From assembly GCF_037975245.1 (NCBI RefSeq), contig NC_092571.1, forward strand, positions 16,859,917-16,923,916: 64,000 nucleotides of DNA, in the 5' to 3' direction. A program made the position numbers and the translations under genes. The DNA is from Apostichopus japonicus (lineage: Eukaryota; Echinodermata; Holothuroidea; Aspidochirotida; Stichopodidae). The notes beneath the pieces are model-generated. The model was not told where the DNA came from, did not search any database, and saw nothing but the letters and a program-made list of their open reading frames with translations. Shown here one piece after another: positions 35,320 through 50,219 of this stretch; the first letter of the stretch is position 1, and every line of letters starts with the position of its first letter.

Positions 35320-35635
35320 CTGGCGCATAGCCAGGAATTAGCCAAGGGAGGGGCGAAAATGTAGGCAAACTATCAGAGCCGTAGATACAGCATTGCAAAC
35401 TATATCTAAGCGTAGCGCCACCATATTTGGCGCGAAGCGTACAAGAAAATTTTGGCTGAAAATGCCTCCCAGATGGCTGGAAATGGCACTTCCCATGTCT
35501 TGTAAGTTGCATCCTAGCAACTTTTCTTTAGAAATTACTAGCGATATCATAAAAACATTAACAAAAATTAAAAAATATGCTCAAGGGGGGGGGGGGGGCG
35601 GCTGCCCCCTTCGCCCCCACTTGGCCACGTGCCTG
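35320..35635 (+). mobile_element. hAT-like element with shared hairpin core
   Basis: 316 bp, with ends CTGGCGCATAGCCAGG and CTTGGCCACGTGCCTG (imperfect inverted repeats) and exact flanks ACACAGGC (35312-35319 and 35636-35643). The core module is at about 35400-35545. It is the best-delimited relative of the 15608-15885 copy. Confidence 0.85.
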
Positions 35636-35643
35636 ACACAGGC

Positions 35644-36774
35644 TACACGGAAGTTTATTTTTACCGTCTTCATTCGCAAGGAGATTCATACTCGGGGTAT
35701 TCTGGCAATCTAGCATATACTAGTTAATACAAAGTAGTTTGTACTCGCTCATAATATAACATTGTACTCGTAATTGTGACCCATAGGCCTACCAAGTGAA
35801 TTTTCTACTTGCATTCACACCCATAGTGCTGTAGTCGTGCTATATATAATACGTCTGGTTCAAAAAGTACTTTATTTGCTGGTATAACCTCCTCTATACA
35901 TCCGAGTTTTGTTTTTAAAATGGCTTATTTCTGACAAATTCAGTAAATTATAATTGTTATGATGATCACTGGACTTGTATACAGCGCTGGCGTGACGTCA
36001 ACTCCAACTGGTTAAAGTGGTTATGTTGCAAAATCACGCCATGTAATCCCGGAATCCCACGCATGACGTCATCAACGTATATGTGACGTCATGCATGAGA
36101 TCACTGGGCTTACGTGGCGTGCCGTGGAATTCCAACTTTTTTGGCACGGTGACCCGTAGTTTCACCTCCCAGTGGCGGATACAGTGGCCTGGGTGCAACA
36201 TGTTTTGCATTATTAAGGCTGCTTAGGTGAAAATGATGTCTATTTTGCAACTTTTGAGTAGTTTATCTCTAAGAGTTTTCCACTCCCCCCCCCCACGCCC
36301 AGTCGAAATGTCTCTTTCCGTTCGAAGTTTGTTGGCGATCCTACATTTGGGGGAGGGGTGGGGTGGGGGAGTTGATTGCGACTTCCTATTAGGATACCAG
36401 GCATGTATTGAACATAAATGTGTAGGCCTATTATATTTACATGTTTACAGATATATCGCAAAACGACATTCTGTAAATGCTAGTAACGTGAGAATCATTA
36501 ACGTGAAAAAGTATATTGTCACGGGCGGCGGAATAACTGAGAACTGAATCTGGTGGGGGGGGGGGGGAGGGGGTTATTACCGTCGAAGGGCAGTGGAATA
36601 TGTGATCAGTTACCTCAACACTTTCCGTGGATCAACTGCGAATCCGTAAAGGAAATTCATGTGTCTTACTGTTTTGCAACAAGATGAGAACCTTTAATAA
36701 TCGTTTAATTTAATTTTCAGCAAAGAACAAACTCTTTAAATAACCAAAGAACACTTTATCGTTACACTTTATCG
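35644..36774. other. Intergenic, no gene seen
   Basis: Contains several TGACGTCA-like words (around 35994-36090) and G/C runs near 36284, 36350 and 36556. No exon recognised. Confidence 0.35.
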
Positions 36775-39553
<2,779 letters not shown>

Positions 39554-40202
39554 ATATATAGAAAATCCACGTTTTCTCCAAAAGAAAATATTTGTAGACA
39601 AAAGCAGAGAAATAAGATATGACTCATAATTAAAAAAAATAAAGAGAAGTGTTTTAGAAATAAATTGGAAGTTTCTCTCCCCTGGGACCTTAGTCAGCAA
39701 TACTTGACTGTGGAATCAAACGTACAAAATGTAACATAATGGAAGTATGACGCTTATAGATAAGTACGAAGGGCACTGATGGAATTAATACCAAATAAAC
39801 CATGCACTCTACAGGCAGCGGACAATGGAGTAAAGAATACATAGATCTAAAATACGTTTGGAAAAAGTGAGGCTACGAATATATATCTATATCTAAAATC
39901 CAAACATTTACCTCGGCTCCTTTATTGCATGTGCAAGTGAACATAGTACTGTATAGGGCAGGTTAACCTCGTTACCTCGATAACGCCGTGGCTAGAGCGT
40001 AACTCGGGGTTAGCTTGCACGGTAATGTAAGGTTACATTAGGTTAGGCTTTTAAAATCTAAAAGAGCGTCCTCTATTTGTAAAGCGCTGAGATCTAACTA
40101 GCACAGTCATGGTAGTATATCATGCGTGCTTTCACGTTGAACAACACGTCCAGATGGCTACAATAACTTAATGAAATCTGTCTGTACTCCACAGCTACCC
40201 TT
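39554..40202. other. Intergenic, old repeat fragment
   Basis: Includes the 39765-39875 relative of the 10780-10890 repeat. No exon seen. Confidence 0.4.
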
Positions 40203-40210
40203 CCCCTCCT

Positions 40211-40612
40211 CATAGGCGTAGGAGGGGGGGGGGGGGCTGGGGGAGGGGGCTGGGGGGCTGCAGCACCCCAACCAAATATTTTTGTGAAAATTCGGGCAAC
40301 ATGCTGATAATTTTTCGGGTACCTACTGAAGAAAAGTAATTGCAATGTGTTTTTCAATGGTTAAACTTATATTCTTATTATTATCATAATTATTTTAACG
40401 ACTTCCTAAAAAATTATAACCAATATGGAAGGGTAATAACACGGCAAATGATTGTATGTCCTAATTGGCATGCGATGTAATAACCGATGCACGCCTATAT
40501 GATATGTTCCTTAACATGTTCAACGCACGTTTTTAGTTTTTGGTTATATTTTTCGGGCAAGCCGTTATAGCCCCCTCCCCCCCCAAATTAAATTGGGCTC
40601 CCTACGATTATG
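40211..40612 (+). mobile_element. hAT-like MITE, third type
   Basis: 402 bp, with ends CATAGGCGTAGGAGG and TCCCTACGATTATG and flanks CCCCTCCT (40203-40210) and CCCCTCCA (40613-40620), seven of eight matching. The interior has two TTTTCGGG words and G or C runs next to the ends. It does not carry the hairpin core. Confidence 0.75.
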
Positions 40613-40944
40613 CCCCTCCACATGCCTTAACATGTCACACGTTGTTTTTTATTGAAACACTTATATTTCTGCATCACAATCAATAACTAGGTAGATGACC
40701 CCTTTGAAAAAATTGCATAAAAAGGTCGGGAATCTATGTGAATTTAAATGTCATTCATCCCGTCCCATCACATTCTCATTCACATCCATATCCCCTGCCC
40801 TCACTCTTCTCATGTCACTCGTATGATTAATATGCAATAACAGACGAATTTATTTTGCATTGCGGTCATCACTTGCAAAAATAAACCTTATATTCCAATA
40901 TGCACTTCGGATCTTTCAAAAAGGTTTTCTACAGTGGCTGGCGA

Positions 40945-41030
40945 GTGACGTAAGGTTTTCCGGGGGTTTCCCGAATATAAACCGCCACGCGCGACTCAAG
41001 AGATCAACTAGACTTTAACTCACTCAGTCG
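40945..41030 (+). promoter_or_regulatory. Promoter with CRE-like, NF-kB-like and TATA elements
   Basis: TGACGTAA (within 40945-40954), GGGGTTTCCC (40963-40972, fits GGGRNNYYCC) and TATAAAC (40976-40982) are packed into 40 bp. TCAACT about 30 bp past the TATA box, or TCAGTC near 41025, could be the start site. It lies about 280 bp before the Ig-like gene's ATG. The sites are seen; their use is inferred. Confidence 0.5.
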
Positions 41031-41252
41031 AAGTAGTCAGTCAATCGTAAGTGTGCAGCAGCATGCAGTATTCTTGCAGTACTACTACAAGTACTGCGAT
41101 AATGTCATTATGACCAAACATCGAGAACATGAACCGCTAGGCGAATTTACTTTTCCAAACGGACGGCTTATTTTCAACGAAATGTTACGCTTTTCGTAAA
41201 TTCTTCGGATGTTTACTATTTGGAATGTTCTTTCAATCAACCACTGGATACC

Positions 41253-44200
41253 ATGTTGATTCCTAACACTTTTATGATTTATATTCTCTTTCTTATTCTG
41301 CCATGTCGGTCATCCGAGATCGTGGTTGGTAAGTTATTAATACTAGGCCTACTGGATTTTTAATCGGCTACAAGTACAAGTCTCAGCCTGTTTAATTAAT
41401 ATAAAAGCCATGTTTTTAATTCGTAATTGAACTGTTTGGTTTATGACATTGAAGGAAGAAAATGCACGACGTCTCTGGATAGAGAGATCACAGTAAGACG
41501 GTCTTCTCATAATTGAAATGGATGAAGATCAGAACACGATCAATAAGGTTATTCGCCGTCACAGTGGTTGAACCTAACGTTAAGTCTTATTGTATCGTTA
41601 GGCTGTACGTAGCATATATTTTCCTAGTTATTGTTGACTTTAGCGTAGTATAGACTAGAGTATACATAATGGCTAAACTTATATGGGTAGGCCTAAAGAG
41701 AAAATTGGGCTGAGTAAAGGCAATCGTCATATGAGCACCAGCGTTAAAGAAATACTGTATAGGCCTAGTCAGAAATTACCCACTTAAGTTATATTTATAC
41801 TTGCCCAAACAGATATTGGGCCAAGTTACTACCCAATGACAAAGTAACATTGAAATCAAGCTACTTAATGATGGCAGGGTATGTATTCATTCTGTGATGC
41901 ACCACTGATGAACCTGCGCAAATTACACTTCGACAGCTGGCAAAACAAGAGGGAAAAAAAGCAGGATTTATAAGGTTCTGTACTTTGTCTCATATAGATT
42001 ATTATAATTCCTGTATACAAAAACTGCTATGCAAATCCTTGCACTTGTGTAGCAATTTGACCCTTTTGCTTAGCATTTCATGATGCGATCACAAGATAAA
42101 CAGATCTCGTCTCTGCACAATTTAGGTCAACCTGATCTCTGACCTATATTGACCTTTGACCTTGTCCTTAGCAACCACATAGGTACTCAAAATTTGTATC
42201 ATTATTCTCTATTTGTTGTGGTTTAATGACATTTTCCAATAAACTGACAAACTGGTAATGGCTAAAAAAGGCAATTTTTTTTTTGGGGGGGGAGGGGGGT
42301 TATTTTACCTATGAAATTACCAATCACACAGGCACAAGTTTTTTATAGTTAGGCACCTACATGGTTTTCCCCCCTACATGTTGACAAGCAGAAAATGGTT
42401 AAACCAATTTTCAGGTTTCTTTACCTTTGACGAGCATTTATTCAAATCAGGCTCACACATTCCCTGGAATTACTAATATTTCCCAGTGGGGTGGGATAAG
42501 TACCAGAAAATGGTGGGAATTACCATGACATTTTAGGAATTATTACTAGAATGTTTTATAATCTCATGTAACACCCTGGGTCAGACCCAGGGTTCTCGAA
42601 AAGGGGCCGGGGTTGTGTAATTGCTCTGAGAGACAGACTTGTCATGATTACCATCTAAGTGGAGTGCCACCAACGGTTGGCATTTAGGGTAGCAAGAAAA
42701 CTTTTGCCAAAGAGGCCTCCCATTTTGCTGGAAATGGTACTTCCCAGGCCTTATTAGTTGCATTTGAACATTCTTTATTAAGAGATCCCATGTTTTAGAA
42801 ATTTACACTTCCAAAAGTAAAAGTTAAATTAGAAAAATCCTATTCCTTAAAACCACTTTTGTTGGGGAAGAGTAGGACTTTACATTATATTGGATATTTT
42901 AAACATGTATGTAGGTTATTGAAGGTAATCATACTTTGATAAATAATTCATGTGAAATGGATAGAAATCCATGACAGATGGTATTGGCTGGGCCCAAATT
43001 TGTGTTTATTACAACTAGCAGAGGTACTTGCAGGTATATGACGCTTGTGATATTTAACTGTGATATTTGAGTTTGAGTATATTTCCACAACAATTAAAGA
43101 GGAGTTGTACAGAGTCGAGATAAAACAAGGTGGTGGAGAAGGACTGAAAAAGTATTAGCTTGTACGAGCAGTCCCCCTTAAACAAGTTAAACAGTACAGA
43201 TAAACACAATACAACAATAGAGGAAAAGAACAAAGAAAAAACAACAAAGGTAATTAACAACTTACGCACAATAATTATTTCAAAACAAATAAAAAATAAA
43301 AAGGATAAAACAACTAACAAGCAATGATGATCTACAAAAAACAAAGATAATTAACAACTTGCAAGCAATTATGATTTAGAAGGTGATCCTTTAACCTTTT
43401 TTTTAAAGGAGAAGATACCATTTGTAGCTTTAATATTGTTATCTAGTTTATTCCAAAGTTAAACGCCACTGTTTATAAAAAATGGATGGGTAGTATCATT
43501 GCAAGAAAGATTTGTGCAGAAATTGTGAGATTTCCTTGTGTTATAAGGATGGAATTTGTTGTTATAAGTTAATTTTCAACTACTGACAATGTTGTGAACT
43601 TCTATTTAGAGCAACTGCTGACACCATACTGTTTTAAGCAACTGCTGACACCATTGTTAAACTACTGTTCTAAGCAACTGCTGACACCATTGTTAAACTA
43701 ATGTTCTAAACAACTGCTGACACCATTATAAAGCTACTTTTTTAAGCAACTGTTGACACCATTGTTAAACTACTGTTTTAAGCAACTACTGACACCATTG
43801 TGAAACTACAGTTTTGAGCAACTGTTGACACCATTGTTAAACTACTGTTTTAAGCAACTACTGACACCATTGTGAAACTACTGATTTAAGCTCTGTAAGA
43901 AACTGTCTTGTCACACCTGTAGCAATCATAAGACCAAATTCTTTTGAAAGCACCACTATATTCTTTTGCTTCTATTTATCAGACAGTATTTCTAACCCCA
44001 GCCTTGTAATTTCCTGATTCAAATGACTGCAAACATGTTTAAAATAATGAACTGGTGACACCAATTGTGGAATTAACTGTTTCAAGTTTTGAGGGGAAAA
44101 GGAGGCCCTTGTTTGTGCTTATAGTTGTCATGAGACCAAACAAAATTTCTTTAAAAATGCACCAAATTTTAAACACATCTCCTCTCTTTTTATTCTCAGG

Positions 44201-47200
44201 TACTTTGACATCCGGGACCTTCACCCGCAGAGTCGGGGAAAGTTTCATCGCCCAGTGTTTCATTAACGTAACTGAGGGAGCTCTTCAAGTTATTCAGTTA
44301 GACGATGCATGGCAGTTAGGTGTGAAAATGATAGACTGTCAAAAAAATAAGAATGCCTCGCATAAAATTATAGCCAAACACCATTTATCGAATTGTGTTA
44401 ATATTCCCACGGAGAATGTCACATGCCAAATCAGGTCGGGCACAACCGATGATAGACACTATGTGTTAGCCGTTTCCATACCAGGCTCGCAGCTTTCGAG
44501 AGCCAAAAACTACAGTTTTTCATGCTACGAGATTAACAGAAATGTAAGGAACGGCTGCCCGCGCGATGACTTTCGAGTCGTGGTCACAGACAGAATGCCA
44601 TCGCCAGCAGCATGGACTGCCAAAGGTATGGCATAACGTAAATCAGAATTTTTAAAAGGGTTTCAGGGGGTTCATTCGTCGGACCCATAATTTCTCCATC
44701 AAATCACATGTGCTTTTATATTGCTGCATGTTATGTTTCCCTTTGGTGAAATGAGTGGATGTTATTCTTTTTAAGGCATGATAAAAAATGAAGAAAAACG
44801 AAAGAAAAAAAGAAAAGAAAAAAAAAAGCCAGAATATACAAGAATGTGCCAATTTTAAATGCTTATCCTATTTGATCCTCCCTGCAATTTCCTATTTATC
44901 CTATTTTTGTCCAATTGTGTACAGCCCTATGTATGCCCAATGTACACCTCTCGCTCTAACACCATATAAAGTATAGCTGGAAAAATGTATTTACCTTCGC
45001 ACAATCGCAAAGTTTGATCCTGTCGCTTATCGATTCAAAGTTGAAGGGTGTGGTGGATTCTACAATCCCTCAGAAGATGCCTAATTGCTTTAAAAACAAA
45101 CAAAGACTGAAACATTCCGTTATGAATAATTACATATACTGTAAACAAGAATTGATCGAATCAATAAGTGTCCTCATTTTGTAGATCTGCTTGAGTGACT
45201 CGGGTGCTGCTGTCAATCTACTTTCAGTCTACTGTCTACAGTCTACAGTACTATCTACTTTTGTGCATAGTTTAGGTTCTTCCAAAAGAAGTGTATAGGG
45301 AAGTTTACAAATTACTGGGGCTTAATGTTAATTGTCACATGACTATCAACTGCTATACCTCCAAATCTGCTAGAAATTCAAAAAATGGTCACACTTGATC
45401 ATTTTTGTGTATTGAAAAAAAAAATGTGATCTTTTGTTATTAAAAAATAGTGTCTTTTGTTGAAAATTCAAATAGCAAAGTGCCTTGTTTTTACTGCTTG
45501 TTTTTTTTTTTTTTTTTTTGGAATAAAACTTTTAAAAGCATTTCTTTTGTTGACTATAACATGTTCATGATTGTTTTATATGCATTTGATACTAACAGTA
45601 CTAACGTCCTTTATTTCTCACACGGCCAGCTCCGTCGTCCATCAATTCTGCAGTAACAGTAACAGAAAGAGTTACCCCAGAAATTATCCAAGGTAATAAT
45701 TTCAATAGGTTTTTCAAAATAATCAATCCATGTACTGTTGCACAATATTTACTAAGTTATTTAGCTCTATATTTCAAAGAGATTTTAGTAGAAGAATAAA
45801 AAACAATCCTTGTTTTTTTTCACCTTTTTGGATTACCAAACTATTATACTGTTTTTGTTAACATGCGAATTCAGGGCAAATTTCTTAAACAGTTGTCTCA
45901 TCAGAGTGTTAACTATGGCTTTCACATTGAACATTAATTTCATTAAGATCGGCGTCCCATGGGGATCGCCTGGTAAAGCCCATCAAGCAAATACAACACA
46001 CATTAGTAGATCGAAGAGACAACAAAAGTGAGTCCAATTACCGTTTAAGTTTTAAACACACGACCAAATTACTGTTCAGAGGACCAAAAACAGCTCTGGA
46101 TCATGGAGGTCGCGGGGGGGGGGGGGGGGCAACTAGATGTTTACATCAAGTCCACATTACATGTAACTGAATACCCCTAATGGGTAAATTTGGTATGCAC
46201 CATCCATCACTTTTCCATCCCGAGATAACTTGAATGAAACCAAAAACAGTGGTAGGCCTGGTACAGTATCACTAGCCCCAAAAACTTGGTGCTCTATCCA
46301 CCAAACCTAAACAGCTCTCTCTACATTGTTCATTCTTTATATTTATTATGCTGCAATTGTTCGGACAACCCAAAAATTTGCTGTTCAGACAACAACCAAT
46401 ACGTGTAAGGCCTGGAAGGGAAGAATCCTTAAAAATGTGCACGGCAATTGAGGTTACACGATCGATCGATCGACTGTTTTTAACCTATTTCAGATCTGAC
46501 TTGCCGTGTATTGTTTCCCGTGTGACTAATCCCCTTTGTTTGAAATCGCCTTTTGAATGGTCTATGTTCTTTGTCAATAGTAATTGTTATGTTTAAGAGG
46601 GGACACAGACACAAACAGTGCAGACAAACAAAATTTTTGCTTCATTTGGGAGAAAAATCATAGGTTTTTAAAAGTTGGGTGTGGGAACAGTAAATCTGTG
46701 ATGTGATTAGTTCTACTAGGATCTGGGCACCTTGTCCTTTTCACTCTTGCTTTTCTTATAATATTTTAGGGGGATGGGGATAGGGGAGGGGGGGTAGAAT
46801 GTTATCAGTGTTGACAATACAAACCAATGGTATCACTATAGGTTATATGTTAAGCGATCCAATATTTGAGGTTCAGACTTTTGCAAAGCCATCTCCATCA
46901 CAGAACATATAATCATTGTCATAAAATATGCAGAAACACAAGACCAATTGAAGCCCCACGTGCAGCTTAATGATGGCATATTTAGACTCCTTTCAGTGTG
47001 AAGAAACTATTAAATCTATGGTGAAATCTCCCAAATCATCAAAAACAGCTTATTTCTGAGCTGTTTGGGGGAAGTTGTTTGTGACAGTCGATATCTTAAT
47101 CACATTTAGGCCAAATATTGATGTTTTGTCTTTGTGTGTCTCCTTGAATCCCATTCAAACCCAATGCAAACCGTTCCGATGTAATTGATCCACTAGCGGG

Positions 47201-49580
47201 CTGGTTTTGTTGTTATTTTGTTGTTTTTGTTTCTCTAGCAAAATAATGAAGTGAAAACTAAATAAATTAAGTTTTGAAACACAATAAATGAGGTACTCAT
47301 AAAACAAAAGTAAAAAAATGAAAATAAAACTCCATACTGTATGGGGAAATTTGATCATGACGAAACCTGTTCCATATCTTTCTGTGCTACTGTAGATCAT
47401 TCAACGTCAGGTACTACTACTATTATTACAAGTACTCCTGCAGGCAGTACGGAAGTTGACCAAATAGATACCGAAAATCAGGTGGTAGGCCCTAAAAGTT
47501 CCATTGGTGAGTATTATGGTGATGTGACTGTGACGACGGAAAGAAGGCCCAAACATTCAACTGCGTCCTATCCCTTTCAAAAATGCCCTTTTGTCAGTCT
47601 GGTTTAGCGGGGGATTATTGTCTTTAAACCCCAAAAAATTACTTTGGTTTATTCTGCCATTTGTATTTTAAAGCAGTGTTTTTCAAGAATTGAAATAATT
47701 TTTGGTATGATGGAGTTAAGATCTTAAATGGATTGTCTTGCAGAGGAATTTTCTTCTTTTTCTTAATAATGAAAGTAGAACATATGTATAGACTTAGCAT
47801 CCAGGTGGAATTTGTATCCAATTTTTACCTTGCATCCTTGAGATAGCTGACTTATTCTATAATTGCCACAGTTTGTTCCATATAAAGTGAACTTGAAGCA
47901 AAACAGTTGTGATTTTTCTGCTGATATGTTTATTTGAAAAAAAAGGTTCATGTTCAAAGGTTGGGAAGCATTAACTTATGTTTACATTATGTTTACACTA
48001 CTGTCATCGAGTTATCAATCACTATCCCCAAGTCTACCACTCCCCTATTCCCCTAAGAATGCAGAGTTGGAACCCTGTCTAATCCTAATAAGAAGAACAA
48101 ACATAATGGAAAACAGCATCATGCTCTCCTTTGTTTCTTGTTACACAATGTCAACTTCAAATATTGGAAATGATAAATACATACTGAATGCAAATTTCAC
48201 CAGGATGTTATTAGCGTATGTTCCGCTTTCGTCGGCCAAAAATAACTTTTCCTCTCCTGGGCTATCTCTAAGAAAGAACATGGTTTCAAATGTCAGAGGT
48301 GACTATATATACTTTTACGAGTCTTATGAGGACTAGGACGTGTGATGTCCTGTTGTGAAGAATTGTTCAAAGTCCCAGTCAAGTAAATTGCCAATCATAT
48401 TCTGCAAAGTAGTCACTGTGTCTGTATGATTTCCTGCTCGGCTGTTTCAAGTTCAAAAACAGAATGATTTTCAAAACTGTTTGAAGCAAAAAACATGAAT
48501 CCCCCATTTTCAGTTCTTTTTATAGAACAACGAATTCAACTCGAGTGATGCCCATTTTTTTTCCTGAGAATTTGTTTTTCATTTCAGACCATTTTTAATT
48601 TGTAGTCAAAAGAGTTGCCTTCTCTCCCACTACTAATGCTCCATATTCTGGGAAACATATATCTACATTTATTTCTGATGACAGGTATTAAAGTTAATAA
48701 TCTTGCTTTAAAATTGAGCTAGCTACAGTAAAGTTGTTTTTGTGGAGGTTAAATGTTGAGGAATATAGCTTTTAAATGGGAATTATTGGAGCGCTTTTCA
48801 GTACCTCTTTTTTAATCTCCAAACGCATCTGTTCTATAATCCTTGTTTAACGATTGAAAGCAACCTTTTATTAAATGCATAATTCATGCATTATTCATAC
48901 AGCATGCAAATTTTTGTAAGAACGCATACTAAACAACCAATGCCTGACCCGATTTCCTCCTTTATGTTTTCCTGCTAATTTTTGTTGTTTGTTTTTTTTT
49001 GTTTTTCGTGTGCAATGTGTAATTTAATCATGAATAAGATTATGCTTTCTATCCTCATGAACAACTTATTAGTGATGTTTTTGTTTAAATAATTTCAATT
49101 ATAATGAGGGGAAAATGAAATAAGTTTATTAGTTGCTACTAGTACAAGCCTTAATGGACTAACATTATTGGACCTTTTTTCTTGAATCTTTTTTCTTGAA
49201 TCTGTTGCATGCAACCATGATATGTTAGGTTTTATCACTAGATTATTATGATTTTTTTAAATCAAAACTTTTCAATCCAATGTGGTATAGAAAAAAAGAG
49301 AAAATTCTTATGCTCATGGAAAATATGCCAAGTTGTCTTCATACTATACTTGCAGAGTAAAAACTGGACACTAGTTTTGCAAGTGCACTAGCGGTTCATA
49401 TTGGGGCAAGAAATTGTCGAGCTGAATACTTTCGCAGCCATTGGGGAAGACTTACAAACTTCCATTACACTTGATTTCTACTTTTTAGGTAATAGCGCTG
49501 TCAGTATTGTTTTCCATCCATCTAAACTCTCCCAGCTGATCTGTTTTCTGCTCTTGGTGGAGCTGTTGACCAGAAGGTGA
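41253..49580 (+). CDS. Small Ig-like secreted or membrane glycoprotein, five exons, 255 aa (model)
   Basis: I do not recognise the family by name. Exons: 41253-41328, 44200-44625, 45630-45692, 47396-47506 and (least sure) 49489-49580. All junctions are GT-AG in phase 1 and the sum is an exact frame. Exon 1 encodes a signal peptide (MLIPNTFMIYILFLILPCRS). Exon 2 is a domain of about 140 residues with Cys at 45, 72, 91, 101, 134 and 145 and NxS/T sites at 48, 77, 98 and 129. IAQC (42-45) and YSFSC (130-134) look like the B and F strands of an Ig fold. Exons 3 and 4 form a Thr/Ser-rich stalk. The last exon gives a hydrophobic stretch (LSQLICFLLLVELL) and then Arg-Arg-stop, which could be a short membrane anchor. 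Single-phase exons are typical of extracellular Ig proteins. An immune or recognition role is only inferred. The weakest point is whether 49489-49580 is the true last exon. Confidence 0.55.
42578..42800 (+). mobile_element. Diverged hAT-like fragment with hairpin core
   Basis: The left part has CAGACCCAGGGTTCTCG, reminiscent of the end of the 50220 element. The core (about 42652-42790) reads CCATCTAAGTGGAGTGCCACC, and the other stem side is TGGCATTTAGGGT. Right end lost. Confidence 0.6.
43608..43885. repeat. 36-bp tandem repeat, about eight copies
   Basis: The unit contains AGCAACTGCTGACACCATTG followed by TTAAACTACTGTTTTA. Copies start near 43611, 43637, 43674, 43710, 43746, 43782, 43818 and 43854, with an exact 36-bp period over the last six. 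In intron 1 of the Ig-like gene. Confidence 0.85.
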
Positions 49581-49676
49581 AGGAGGAGGAAGGTCAGCTG
49601 GTATCAGCTTGGAGATTGAAAAGGTAAGTTTTTAATATTTAAAATTAGATCTATCACTTACAAAATCTAGCATATA

Positions 49677-50065
49677 GTGAGGGCATTGTGGTCTAGTGGT
49701 TAAGGCAGTGGACTTGTGATCTAAGGATTACAGGTTCGAGCCCTGGCCAGATCATTGCGTTGTGTCCTTGGGCAAGGCGCTTTATCTCCATTGCCTCTCT
49801 TCACCCAGGTGTATAAATGGGGACCTGCGAGGTAACTTGTAAATATAGTTGCGTGCGCCAGTTTGTGGCTGCACCCTATGGGAAGTCCCCCGGGGGACAC
49901 GTGGTTGTGGTGCACTGTGGTGCCCCAGGAGAGATTGTTTGAATTGTGCACACTTTGGTGTGTGGGTGTGACAAGTTACCAATGACCAGGGGTTAAGTTG
50001 TAAAGTCGTGTGAGGAGGCATCAGCCTCATACAAGACTGTAAACCTTCAACTTTATATGTTATAT
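49677..50065 (+). mobile_element. tRNA-derived SINE
   Basis: The head has A-box-like GTCTAGTGGTT (49691-49701) and B box GGTTCGAGCCC (49733-49743). Next comes a central part with TGTCCTTGGGCAAGGCGC and GGTGTATAAATGGGGACC, a text widespread in marine-animal SINEs. It ends in AT-rich sequence near 50040-50090. The tRNA half does not need to fold. No coding capacity. Confidence 0.8.
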
Positions 50066-50131
50066 ACCAATATACTAATATACCAAACAATTAAGGGAGG
50101 GGGACAAAGGTCATGCATTTGTACTATTTTG

Positions 50132-50175
50132 TTAAAGGGTGTGAAGACTCGCGCAAATAGAAACGTCTAATGCCG
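50132..50175 (-). mobile_element. TTAA MITE fragment
   Basis: TTAAAGGGTGTGAAGACTCG onward matches the right end of the TTAA MITE in reverse complement for about 44 bp and then stops. A TA tract and the hAT element at 50220 follow. Confidence 0.75.
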
Positions 50176-50219
50176 TTTTCCTGGTTGATGTCACCATATA
50201 TATATATATATATATATAT

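Larger units (their letters stand above)
41329..44199. other. Intron 1 of the Ig-like gene
   Basis: Holds a diverged hAT core copy (42578-42800), a 36-bp tandem array (43608-43885) and A-rich repetitive text near 43080-43600 that may be an inverted, decayed retroelement tail. No exon is recognised in it. Confidence 0.45.

Noticed and set aside
49681-49755. tRNA gene
   Set aside because: tRNA-like head only. It continues into a SINE body and lacks a matching acceptor stem.
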